A stretch of DNA of 64,000 nt. Source: Solwaraspora sp. WMMD792 (lineage in GTDB: Bacteria > Actinomycetota > Actinomycetes > Mycobacteriales > Micromonosporaceae). The stretch's first letter is position 1. The number at the start of each line of letters is the position of its first letter. Location: positions 1,364,001 to 1,428,000 of the forward strand of contig NZ_JARUBH010000009.1 in assembly GCF_029626105.1 (NCBI RefSeq). Reading direction: 5' to 3'. The notes under the pieces are model-generated. The model saw only the letters and a program-made list of their open reading frames with translations. It was not told where the DNA came from and did not search any database. The translations under genes and the position numbers were made by a program. Shown in pieces: positions 1-7,753 of this stretch.

Positions 1-1
1 C

Positions 2-97
2 TGGATGGCCAGCAACAACGCCCTGTCGTGGATCGTCGGGATCGTCGGGTTCCTGCTTGCCCGCGACGCGCTGGTCCGTCTCGACGTTCTCGACTGA
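2..97 (+). CDS. C-terminal end of an unidentified membrane protein (partial)
   Basis: Only the last 31 codons lie in the window, read in frame 2 and ending at TGA 95-97. The residues are a hydrophobic stretch (LSWIVGIVGFLL) followed by a short charged tail (ARDALVRLDVLD), which looks like a last transmembrane helix with a cytoplasmic end. Nothing here allows a family assignment. It is convergent with the SARP gene that ends at 138. Confidence 0.5.
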   Translation, partial: WMASNNALSWIVGIVGFLLARDALVRLDVLD

Positions 98-137
98 GCG
101 CCGACTGGGCACCGGGACCGGTCACGCCGGGAGCGTC

Positions 138-2102
138 TCACCGACCGAGCGCCGCGTCGAGGTCGTCGAGGTGACCGGCGACCGGGCCGACGGTGAGCAT
201 GCCGCTGCCGGCCCCGGCCAGCTCACCGACGGCCGGCGCGAGTGCGGTCCGGGCGCGGCGCATCGCCGTACGGTCGTCGAGGGCGATCGCGGCCCGCGCG
301 GTGAGGCACCACAGCGCCTCGGCCAGCAGGTCGCGCGGTGGGTCCGGGGTCTGCCGCAGTGCCGTCGCGGCGTCGGCCGGTCGGCCCCGCGCCAGCAGCA
401 GGATCGGTCGCGCCCAGGGCCGGTAGGGACCCCAGTCGGTGTCGTCGTCGAAGCGGATCGCCCCGCCGCGCCAGACCCGCAGGCACAGCAGCGCCAGCGG
501 GAGCAGACCCCGCTCGACGCCGGGCATGCCGGCGGTGGCGAGCCGCGCCGCCGCGTCACGGTAGGCGGCCTCGGCGGCGGCCGACGACGACCCGGTCGCG
601 GCCAGCCGCAGCGCCCGGTACCACCCGGTGAACACCCCGACCAGCGGGCGGTCGTGCCGCTGCCCGAGCCGGTCCGCGGCGGCGGCGTGCCGGTCGGCGG
701 CGGCGAAGTCGGCGAGCCCGCTGCGGGCCTGCAACCGGACGAGATGACCGAGGATCTCGTACGTCGCCAGACCGTTGCGGGCGCAGAGCGCGACCAGTTC
801 GGCACCGATCTCGTCCCGCTCGGCGGCCAGACCGGTCCGGTGGAAGGTCTGCATGAACACGCCGTTGAGCGCGAACGCCAGCAGGGCCGGATCGCCCAGC
901 CGCCGCGCGATCCGCTCCGCCTCCCGGGCCGCCTCGAACCCGCGTGCCGCGTGCGTGCCGCGTGACTCCACTGCGACCGTGGCCAGCAGCCGGGCCCGGA
1001 TGGCGTCAGACAGCCCGGGACGGGCGGTGGCCAGGGCCCGCTCGGCGGCCGTGACGATCTGCGTCGCCTGCGCCGGGTCGTCCGAGCGGGTCCAGATCGC
1101 GGGTACGTCGTACCCGCCGATCACCCGGGCGGCGAGCTCAGGATCGCCCAACTGCTCGGCCACGGTGATGGCAGTGATCCGCTGCTCCCGTGCCGCTTCG
1201 AGACCGCTCGCCCCGGTCACGGCGAGACTGCGCAGCAGACCGACCGTCGACTCCAGCCGGGCTCCGGAACCGGACGGCACGCTCCGGTCGTACGCCGCCG
1301 TGGCCTCCGCCCAGAGCCGTTCCGGCGCGGCCGGACCCGGACCGTCGTCGACCCGTTCGGTCTGGCGCAGGATGTCGGCCTCCAGGTGCCGCAGTCGCGG
1401 GCCCGGATCGATGCCCAGCTCGTCGAGCAGCAGCCGGCGGGCCCGGCGCAGGACGGCGAGCGCGTCGCCTTGGCGGCCGGCCCGGTACAGCGCGAGTGCC
1501 AGCAGCCGCCACGCCTCCTCCCGCCACGGATGCCCGGCCACGTGGGCGTCGAGATCCGGTACGGCGTCGGCGGCCCGCCCGAGGCCCAACAGCGCCTCGG
1601 CCCGCTGCTCGACGGCGTTGAGCCGGAGCTGATCGAGACGGGACCGCTCGACCTGCGCCCACGGCTCGTCGTCGAATCCGGCGTACGCGGGCCCGCGCCA
1701 CCAGCTCAGCGCACGATCGAGCTGGTCGAGCGCCGGGCGTGGGGCAGCCGAGGGCGTGGCAGCGACCGTGTCCTCGAACCGCCAGGCGTCGACCGCCTCC
1801 GGCGTCGGCCGCAGCGCGTACCCCGGGCCCTCGGTGACCAGCAGCCGGGCCGGCGACCGCGGCGGACGCTGCGGCTCCAGCGCGCGCCGCAACGCCGCGA
1901 CGAAGGTTCGTACGGCGCTCACCGCGCCCGGCGCGGGCTCCGGCCACAGATCGTCGACGAGGCGGTCGACCGGGACGACCCGGCCCCGGGCGACGACGAG
2001 CCGGGCGAGCACCGCCCGGTGCTTCGGCCCTTTCAGGTCGATCGGCGCGCCGACGTCGTCCCAGGCGACGACCGGGCCGAGGACACCGAAGCTGACCTGC
2101 AC
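138..2102 (-). CDS. SARP/BTAD-family transcriptional regulator
   Basis: 654 aa from a GTG start at 2102. Residues 1-100 form the OmpR-like winged-helix domain (FGVLGPVVAW start, LKGPKHRAVLARLVVARGRVV helix region), and residues ~105-250 form the bacterial transcriptional activation domain ending in the usual DELGIDPGPRLRHLEADIL motif. The remaining ~400 residues are Ala/Leu/Arg-rich helical repeats with no P-loop, so this is a medium SARP without NB-ARC. Known SARPs activate secondary-metabolite or morphological genes by binding 11-bp-spaced direct repeats. It is divergent from the hydrolase at 2211, and two GCTCATC heptamers 11 bp apart lie in the shared spacer. Family sure; target unknown. 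Confidence 0.9.
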   Translation of the reverse strand: MQVSFGVLGPVVAWDDVGAPIDLKGPKHRAVLARLVVARGRVVPVDRLVDDLWPEPAPGAVSAVRTFVAALRRALEPQRPPRSPARLLVTEGPGYALRPTPEAVDAWRFEDTVAATPSAAPRPALDQLDRALSWWRGPAYAGFDDEPWAQVERSRLDQLRLNAVEQRAEALLGLGRAADAVPDLDAHVAGHPWREEAWRLLALALYRAGRQGDALAVLRRARRLLLDELGIDPGPRLRHLEADILRQTERVDDGPGPAAPERLWAEATAAYDRSVPSGSGARLESTVGLLRSLAVTGASGLEAAREQRITAITVAEQLGDPELAARVIGGYDVPAIWTRSDDPAQATQIVTAAERALATARPGLSDAIRARLLATVAVESRGTHAARGFEAAREAERIARRLGDPALLAFALNGVFMQTFHRTGLAAERDEIGAELVALCARNGLATYEILGHLVRLQARSGLADFAAADRHAAAADRLGQRHDRPLVGVFTGWYRALRLAATGSSSAAAEAAYRDAAARLATAGMPGVERGLLPLALLCLRVWRGGAIRFDDDTDWGPYRPWARPILLLARGRPADAATALRQTPDPPRDLLAEALWCLTARAAIALDDRTAMRRARTALAPAVGELAGAGSGMLTVGPVAGHLDDLDAALGR

Positions 2103-2142
2103 TGACCGGACCGCCCTTCTGCACCTGCGCTCAACGTATCGC

Positions 2143-2160
2143 GCTCATCGGTTGCTCATC
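2143..2160. promoter_or_regulatory. Direct heptamer repeat, possible SARP box
   Basis: GCTCATC occurs at 2143-2149 and again at 2154-2160, exactly 11 bp apart; a related GCTCAAC lies at 2129-2135. SARP regulators bind heptamers at this spacing, and a SARP gene starts 40 bp away. The site lies in the 108-bp divergent spacer and could control either gene. No binding evidence; the consensus differs from the classical TCGAG-type repeats. Confidence 0.3.
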
Positions 2161-2210
2161 CGGGCCCGGCACGCTGGATTCCGGCACCGACCAGAAGAAA
2201 GGGTACGATC

Positions 2211-3089
2211 ATGACTTTTGCTATCCCCGGCTTCGACTACCGGCGGGTCGCGGTAGACGGCGACGTGGCACTGAACGTGGCGGTCGGCGGTACGGGCCGC
2301 CCGATCGTGCTGCTGCACGGCTTTCCGCAGACCCACGCCATGTGGCGGCACGTCGCCGCCGACCTGGCCGCCGACCACACGGTGATCGTGCCGGACCTGC
2401 GCGGCTACGGCGCGAGTGACAAACCCGAGGTGGTCGACCGGGACACGTACTCGAAGCGGACCATGGCCGCCGACATCGTCGCGCTCGCCGGCAAGCTCGG
2501 CCACGAACGTTTCGCCCTGGCCGGCCACGACCGCGGCGCCCTGGTCGCCATCCGCGCTGGCCTGGACCATCCCGGCAAGATCAGCCACCTGGCCTCGCTC
2601 GACGTGCTGCCGACCCTGGACATGTGGGATGTTCTGCACGGCTCCACCGCCGCGGTCGCGTTCCACCTGTACCTGATGGCCCAGCCACCCGGTCTGCCCG
2701 AGCAGATGATCGGCGCCAGCGCGGACGCCTTCTTCGGTTACTTCCTCGACCTGTGGACCCGCGACCCGCAGGCCATCCCCGCCGACGCACGGGCGGAGTA
2801 CCTGCGGGCCTCGCGCGAGGCGGTCACCTCGATCGTCGCCGACTACCGGGCCTCGGCCGACATCGACATCGAACACGACCGGGCCGACCGGACGGCCGGT
2901 AACCGGCTGGTCATGCCGGTCACCGTCGTGCAGCAGGACTGGGGTGCCGCACTCGGGTTCGACGCCGCCGCGCTGTGGCGTACCTGGGCCGACGACCTGG
3001 AGCACCGCACCACCTCGGCCGGACACTTCATGGCCGAGGAGGCACCCGAGGAGATCATCAAGATGCTGCGTTCGCTGCTTGAGCGCTAG
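2211..3089 (+). CDS. Alpha/beta hydrolase, haloacetate dehalogenase / epoxide hydrolase type
   Basis: 292 aa, cytosolic, no signal peptide. Start ATG 2211 follows AGAAAGG. Motifs in order: oxyanion HGFPQ (~res 36), DLRGYGASDKPE (~63), nucleophile elbow GHDRGA (~105) with Asp rather than Ser, and a C-terminal SAGHFMAEE carrying the catalytic His (~273). An Asp nucleophile with RGYGxSDKP is typical of fluoroacetate dehalogenases and soluble epoxide hydrolases, which form an alkyl-enzyme ester on Asp and hydrolyse it with the His. Length fits the family. The exact substrate cannot be read from sequence. It is convergent with the esterase gene, with a strong hairpin between. Confidence 0.85.
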   Translation: MTFAIPGFDYRRVAVDGDVALNVAVGGTGRPIVLLHGFPQTHAMWRHVAADLAADHTVIVPDLRGYGASDKPEVVDRDTYSKRTMAADIVALAGKLGHERFALAGHDRGALVAIRAGLDHPGKISHLASLDVLPTLDMWDVLHGSTAAVAFHLYLMAQPPGLPEQMIGASADAFFGYFLDLWTRDPQAIPADARAEYLRASREAVTSIVADYRASADIDIEHDRADRTAGNRLVMPVTVVQQDWGAALGFDAAALWRTWADDLEHRTTSAGHFMAEEAPEEIIKMLRSLLER

Positions 3090-3113
3090 CGCTCTCATGC
3101 CCCGGTGGACGGG

Positions 3114-3155
3114 CCGCTGGCCCGGCCCCGGGACGGGTCGGGGCCGGGCCAGCGG
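3114..3155. terminator. Bidirectional hairpin terminator
   Basis: A perfect 16-bp GC-rich inverted repeat (arms 3114-3129 and 3140-3155, 10-nt loop) lies between two converging stop codons. It has no T-run, which is common for actinobacterial terminators. Confidence 0.7.
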
Positions 3156-3159
3156 TGGT

Positions 3160-4491
3160 TCAGTTCGCGGTGCAGGTGGGGGTCATGCCGGTTCCGCTGC
3201 CGTTGCCCTGGAAGCCGAATTCGGTGACCTGGCCGGGGTTGAGCTGGCCGTTGTAACTGACGTTGGTGAATCGGACGGTGCCGGTGCTCCCGCTGGCGCT
3301 GGCGTTCCAGGTGTTGGTGACGCTGGCACCGCCGGGCAGGGTCATGGTGACGGTCCACCCGTTGGTGCCGGCGGAGCCGGCGGTGATGCGGATGGTGGCG
3401 ACGAAGCCGCCGGTCCAGGAGTTCAGCGAGACGGTTGCGGTGCAGCCACCGTTGCCCGGCGGCGGCGTGGTCGGGCCCGGCGGGGGAGTGGTGGGGCCGG
3501 GTGGCGGCGTGGTCGGGTTCGGTTGGCCGCCCTGGAACTGGGAGAAGAACTGCCAGATCTCGCCCTTGGTCCAGGTGTTGACGCCGCTCTCGGTGTAGGT
3601 GCCGTCGACCGGGCCGGGGGTGTGCCCGTTGTCGTAGGCGGCCCACTGCACCGGGTACCCGGAGCGGCAGCCCGTGTAGGCGGTGGTGATGTGCGCCCGG
3701 CTGCCCTGCGCGGGCTCCCGGGGGCTCTGCTGCGTGCAGCCGTTGTTGCGGACGAACGTGTCGCGCAGTGACCGTCCCATGGAGATGGGCAGGACGTTGT
3801 CGGTGATGCCGTGCAGTCCGAAGTACGCGACCGGCTGGGTGCCACCGCTGCACCCGCTGATCAGCCCGCCGGAGATGACCGCCACGGCCCGGATCTCGTT
3901 CGGCCGGGCGCAGGCGAGCGCGTAGCTCATCCCGCCGCCCCAGCTGAAGCCGAGGGCGAAGCGCTGGGTGGTGTCCACGCAGAGGTCGCTCTCGATCCGC
4001 CGGATCATGTCGTCGAAGAAGGTGACGTCCTGTCCACCGGGGTTCGCCCAGCCGTTGTCGATCCCCTGCGGAGCGACCAGGATCGCGCTGTTGTTCGACA
4101 GTTGCTGCTGGCCGTAGTAGGCCCAGGCGGCGCCGCTGCTGCCACCTGAGTTGACGTCGTTGGCGGTGCCGCCGCGCCAGTGGTACGCGATGATCAGCCG
4201 GTACTGACGGGTGTTGTCGTAGTTGGCTGGCAGCCGCAGGATGAAGCTGCGGCTGCGGCCGCTGCTCTGGACCGTGTGGGTGCCGTTACCCATTGTCGGG
4301 TTTCGTCCGCATCCGGCGCTCGCTGCGGCAGCGCCGACGTCCGTGGCGGACACCGCGCCGGTGCCCACTGTCGTGCTGGTGCTGTCGAGATCTGCGCTGT
4401 CGAAGCCGCGGCCGAGTGCCGTGCCGGCCGCAGCCACCGCGACCAACGCCGCGAGCAGGAGAGGTCCGGGAAAGAATCGAGTTCCTGACAT
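3160..4491 (-). CDS. Secreted CE1-type feruloyl/acetyl-xylan esterase with C-terminal CBM2
   Basis: 443 aa. Start chosen at 4491 because AAGGAAG sits just upstream; a longer in-frame ATG at 4539 has no ribosome site. An N-terminal signal peptide (MSGTRFFPGPLLLAALVAVAAAG) is followed by a poly-esterase domain: CGRNPTMGNGTHTV entry, GFSWGGG nucleophile elbow (GxSxG) and a DNGHTPG segment that should carry the catalytic His. A Pro/Thr/Gly linker and a ~100-aa CBM2 (GCTATVSLNSWTGGF to the terminal CTAN) follow. The family (PHB-depolymerase-like / CE1) removes ferulate or acetate from arabinoxylan; the CBM2 targets cellulose or xylan. Feruloyl versus acetyl specificity is inference. Confidence 0.85.
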   Translation of the reverse strand: MSGTRFFPGPLLLAALVAVAAAGTALGRGFDSADLDSTSTTVGTGAVSATDVGAAAASAGCGRNPTMGNGTHTVQSSGRSRSFILRLPANYDNTRQYRLIIAYHWRGGTANDVNSGGSSGAAWAYYGQQQLSNNSAILVAPQGIDNGWANPGGQDVTFFDDMIRRIESDLCVDTTQRFALGFSWGGGMSYALACARPNEIRAVAVISGGLISGCSGGTQPVAYFGLHGITDNVLPISMGRSLRDTFVRNNGCTQQSPREPAQGSRAHITTAYTGCRSGYPVQWAAYDNGHTPGPVDGTYTESGVNTWTKGEIWQFFSQFQGGQPNPTTPPPGPTTPPPGPTTPPPGNGGCTATVSLNSWTGGFVATIRITAGSAGTNGWTVTMTLPGGASVTNTWNASASGSTGTVRFTNVSYNGQLNPGQVTEFGFQGNGSGTGMTPTCTAN

Positions 4492-4932
4492 TGCCACTTC
4501 CTTGGATTCATGGCACAGGTGGGATGCGCACGCTGGCACGTGCGATCGATGTGTCGGTTGGTCGTCTCCGCCGGCTCGGGCGTTGGCCGGATCCCGGCTC
4601 GGCGCTCGGCGTGCCCTGGGCGGACGACTCGATCTGGGGGTTCGACCAGCGGCCCGCCCGGTGAGTCGCAGGTGTCACCCAAGACATCGATTGTGATCGA
4701 TAACAAGGTGGTCGTCAAGTCGTATCGGCCGGGATCGGCCCAAGAAGGTTGGGAGCTCACCGGCCGTCCCCCGATCGGATCGGTCCGTCGAGCGGGGGCG
4801 TTGTGAGCGGTAACAGCGATCGCTCCGGGCGCAGCGCCGTGGCAAACTACCTAGAGTTCTAGAACAGATGGTGATAGTTATAGAGTTGTCGAGGATGACT
4901 CGGACGGCTGACAGACGGAGAGGTGTGGCATC
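4492..4932. promoter_or_regulatory. Divergent control region between esterase and trpB
   Basis: 441 bp without a credible gene. It contains a LacI-like palindrome TGTGATCGATAACA (4692-4705), a perfect AGCGATCGCT (4815-4824) and a perfect GTTCTAGAAC (4856-4865) 68 bp upstream of the trpB start. The TCTAGA core of the last resembles operators of HutC-type GntR proteins, and such a regulator is the third gene of the trpBA operon. No Trp-rich leader peptide is visible, so classical attenuation is not supported. Confidence 0.45.
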
Positions 4933-6162
4933 GTGACCGACGTACTGCAGAGGTCCAGGAGTACCGGGATGGGTGACCCCGGTCCGACCGGGCGGTTCGG
5001 CCACTACGGCGGCGGGTACGTGCCGGAGTCGCTGGTCGAGACCTGCCGGCAGGTGGCGGAGGCGTTCCGGCGGGCGTGGTCGGACCCGGAGTTCCGGGAT
5101 GGCCTCACCCGCCTGCTGGCGGTGCACGTCGGCCGTCCGACGCCGCTCACACCGGCGCTACGCCTCTCCGCGGAACTCGGCGTCCACCTGATGCTCAAGC
5201 GGGAGGACCTGACCCACACCGGCTCCCACAAGATCAACAACGTGCTCGGCCAGGCACTGCTCGCCCGCCGGATGGGCCGGTCGCACCTGATCGCCGAGAC
5301 CGGCGCCGGGCAGCACGGCGTCGCCACCGCCACCGCAGCGGCGCTGCTCGGCCTACGCGCCACCGTCTTCATGGGCGAGCGGGACATCGAACGGCAGGCG
5401 CTCAACGTGTTCCGGATGCAACTGCTCGGTGCCGAGGTGGTCCCGGTCGGCACCGGCAGCCGCACTCTCTCCGACGCCACCGGCGAGGCCATACGCTATT
5501 GGGTCGGGCGTACCGACGAGGCGCACTACTGCGCCGGCTCGGTGATCGGACCGCACCCGTATCCGTGGATGGTGCGGACCTTCCAACGGGTCATCGGCGA
5601 CGAGGCTCGCGGCCAGTGCGCCCGCGAGTTGGCCACTGCGGTGCCGGACTACGTCGTGGCCTGCGTCGGCGGCGGCTCCAACGCCGCCGGCACCTTCGCC
5701 GGTTTCGTCGACACATCCGCCCGGCTGGTCGGGGTGGAGGCGGCCGGTGGCGCTGGTGCGACGCTCGGTCGGGTCGGCGTCCTGCATGGATGCCGCTCCC
5801 GGTTCCTGCAGGACGACGCCGGGCAGATCGTCGAGGCGCACTCCATCGCCGCCGGACTCGACTACCCGGGCGTCGGGCCCGAGCACGCCCACCTGCGTGA
5901 CCTTGGTCGGGCCCGGTACGAGACGGTGACCGACGACGAAGCGGCCGCCGCCGTGGTCCGGTTGGCCCGTACCGAGGGAATCGTCCCGGCCCTGGAATCG
6001 GCACACGCGCTCGCCTGGGTCGTCCGCGCGGCCGGCGCCGGTGAACTGCCGCCCGGCGCGACCGTCCTGCTCACTCTCTCCGGGCGCGGCGACAAGGACG
6101 TCTCGACGCTCAAGGACGTTTCGACCAGCAACGACACGCCGACCCCCGGTGACCCGGCATGA
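4933..6162 (+). CDS. trpB: Tryptophan synthase beta chain
   Basis: 409 aa, full length. GTG start at 4933 preceded by GGAGAGG. It condenses indole with L-serine to tryptophan using PLP. The PLP lysine lies in HTGSHKINN (~res 95), the phosphate-binding loop is GGGSNAAG, and the GRFGHYGGGYVPE amino-terminal signature is present. The last ~20 residues are low-complexity (repeated KDVST). trpA overlaps by 4 bp and a GntR regulator follows. There is no trpC, trpD or trpE here, so this is a stand-alone trpBA pair, perhaps a second copy serving a specialised pathway or induced separately; that is inference. Confidence 0.96.
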   Translation: MTDVLQRSRSTGMGDPGPTGRFGHYGGGYVPESLVETCRQVAEAFRRAWSDPEFRDGLTRLLAVHVGRPTPLTPALRLSAELGVHLMLKREDLTHTGSHKINNVLGQALLARRMGRSHLIAETGAGQHGVATATAAALLGLRATVFMGERDIERQALNVFRMQLLGAEVVPVGTGSRTLSDATGEAIRYWVGRTDEAHYCAGSVIGPHPYPWMVRTFQRVIGDEARGQCARELATAVPDYVVACVGGGSNAAGTFAGFVDTSARLVGVEAAGGAGATLGRVGVLHGCRSRFLQDDAGQIVEAHSIAAGLDYPGVGPEHAHLRDLGRARYETVTDDEAAAAVVRLARTEGIVPALESAHALAWVVRAAGAGELPPGATVLLTLSGRGDKDVSTLKDVSTSNDTPTPGDPA

Positions 6163-6965
6163 CGCTCGAAGACCGGCTGCGGCGGCGCCGGGCCGCCGGG
6201 CGCAAACTGCTGATGCCGTACGTCACCGGTGGGATCACCACGACCTGGCTCGACCAGCTGCGGGCCTTCGTCGAGGCCGGAGCCGACGCGGTCGAGGTCG
6301 GTCTGCCGTTCTCCGACCCCACCCTGGACGGTGCCACCATCCAGGAGGCGACCCACCGGGCGTTGGCGCGCGGGGCGACGACCCGGGGCATCCTCGACGA
6401 CCTCGCCGGCGCCGCGACCGAGGTGCCGCTGGTTGCCAGCACCTACTACAACCTGGTCCTGCACGCCGGCCCTCAGCGGTTCTGTGCCGCGCTGCGCGAC
6501 GCCGGAGTCAGCGGCCTGATCGTGCCGGACCTGCCGCTCGGCGAGGCCGACGAGTTGGCCGGCTCGGCCGCCTCCGCCGGCATCGACCTGGTCCTGCTGG
6601 CCGCCCCGACCACCCCGCCGCCCCGGCTGGCACAGATCGCCGAGCGCAGCCGGGGCTTCGTCTACGCCGTGTCGGTGATGGGCACCACCGGTGAACGGAC
6701 CACGGTCGCCGCCTCCGCCGGGGCACTTGTCGACCGGCTACGGTGCGCCACAGACCGGCCGGTCCTGGTGGGATTCGGCATCTCCACTGCGGAGCAGGCC
6801 GCGCACGTCGCCAGCACCGCCGACGGTGTCGTCGTGGGAGCCGCGCTGATGCGTCGGGTGCTCGATGGAGCCAGCCCGTACGATGTCGGCAGCTACCTCG
6901 CCCGGATGCGCCATGCCCTCGACCAGGACCTGCCTCCGGGCGGTGGACAGTGGACCAGAGCGTGA
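6159..6965 (+). CDS. trpA: Tryptophan synthase alpha chain
   Basis: 268 aa. Start ATG 6159 overlaps the trpB stop (ATGA), indicating translational coupling. It cleaves indole-3-glycerol phosphate to indole, which is channelled to TrpB. The catalytic Glu lies in VEVGLPFSDP (~res 47) and the catalytic Asp in LDGATIQ, followed by PDLPLGEADEL and GFGIST of the phosphate-binding loops. The usual PFSDPxADGP reads PFSDPTLDGA, a mild deviation. Length is normal. Confidence 0.96.
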   Translation: MTLEDRLRRRRAAGRKLLMPYVTGGITTTWLDQLRAFVEAGADAVEVGLPFSDPTLDGATIQEATHRALARGATTRGILDDLAGAATEVPLVASTYYNLVLHAGPQRFCAALRDAGVSGLIVPDLPLGEADELAGSAASAGIDLVLLAAPTTPPPRLAQIAERSRGFVYAVSVMGTTGERTTVAASAGALVDRLRCATDRPVLVGFGISTAEQAAHVASTADGVVVGAALMRRVLDGASPYDVGSYLARMRHALDQDLPPGGGQWTRA

Positions 6966-6986
6966 CCGAGCAGGAGCGAGACGACC

Positions 6987-7742
6987 GTGACCGCGAGCCC
7001 TGGACCCGCCCCGAGGTACCAGGCCATCGCCGCCGACCTCGCGGCGAAGATCCGGGGCGGCGAGTACACCCCCGGCGATGCGCTGCCCCCGCAACGCGAG
7101 CTGAGCGCGGCCTACGGCGTCACCCTGATGACCCTGCGCCAGGCCCTGCGCCGGCTCAGCGACGACGGGCTGATCGTGCAACAGCCCGGCCGGGGCACCT
7201 TCGTCGCCCCGCCGCACCTGGCGTACGAACTCGGCTCGCTGCACAGTTTCGCCGACGACCTGGTCAGACAGGGCCACGCGGTACGCACGACCGTGCTCGC
7301 CCGGTCGGTGCGGCGCGCGTCGGCTCGCGCCGCGACCCAGTTGCGGATCGCGCCGGGCGAGCACGCGCTGCGGCTGGAGCGACTGCGTGAGTTCGCCGGC
7401 CGCCCCGCGATCCACCAGGTCTCCTGGGTACGCCAACCGCACGCCGACCGGATTCGCGGCCGGGACTTCACCGCCGAGTCGCTGTACGGCGCTCTCGCCG
7501 AGATCGGCGTCTCGGTCGCCAGGGCGACCGAGACGGTTCACCCCGGCCTGCTCGACTCCGTCGTCGCGCCCCTGCTGAAGGAACCGGCCGGCAGCGCCGT
7601 GTTCGTCAGTGACCGGATCACCTACGCCGTCGACACGACCGCCGTCGTCGTCGACCGGGCCACCATCCTCGGCAGCATGATGGAGATCCGTACCGAGCGG
7701 GCGGTCACCGGTCTGTCGCTGCGCTGGGGCGCGACCGGTTGA
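6987..7742 (+). CDS. GntR/HutC-family transcriptional regulator
   Basis: 251 aa, GTG start at 6987 with AGGAGCGAG upstream, 21 bp after trpA. N-terminal winged helix (RYQAIAADLAAKIRGGEYTPG, LPPQRELSAAYGVTLMTLRQALRRL) is followed by the GTF elbow and a UTRA effector domain (~res 85-245; LRLERLREFAGRPAIHQVSW). HutC-type regulators usually repress neighbouring genes and release DNA on binding a small metabolite. Being in the trpBA operon, with a TCTAGA palindrome in front of it, suggests autoregulation of this operon. The ligand is unknown. Confidence 0.9.
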   Translation: MTASPGPAPRYQAIAADLAAKIRGGEYTPGDALPPQRELSAAYGVTLMTLRQALRRLSDDGLIVQQPGRGTFVAPPHLAYELGSLHSFADDLVRQGHAVRTTVLARSVRRASARAATQLRIAPGEHALRLERLREFAGRPAIHQVSWVRQPHADRIRGRDFTAESLYGALAEIGVSVARATETVHPGLLDSVVAPLLKEPAGSAVFVSDRITYAVDTTAVVVDRATILGSMMEIRTERAVTGLSLRWGATG

Positions 7743-7753
7743 GTCGACCTCGG

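Noticed and set aside
4861-4932. Possible Trp attenuator leader peptide before trpB
   Set aside because: No short frame with clustered TGG codons and no terminator/antiterminator pair is visible; a GntR operator fits better.
138-7742. A secondary-metabolite gene cluster (SARP plus trpBA)
   Set aside because: No PKS, NRPS, terpene, RiPP or tailoring core genes are present in the window.
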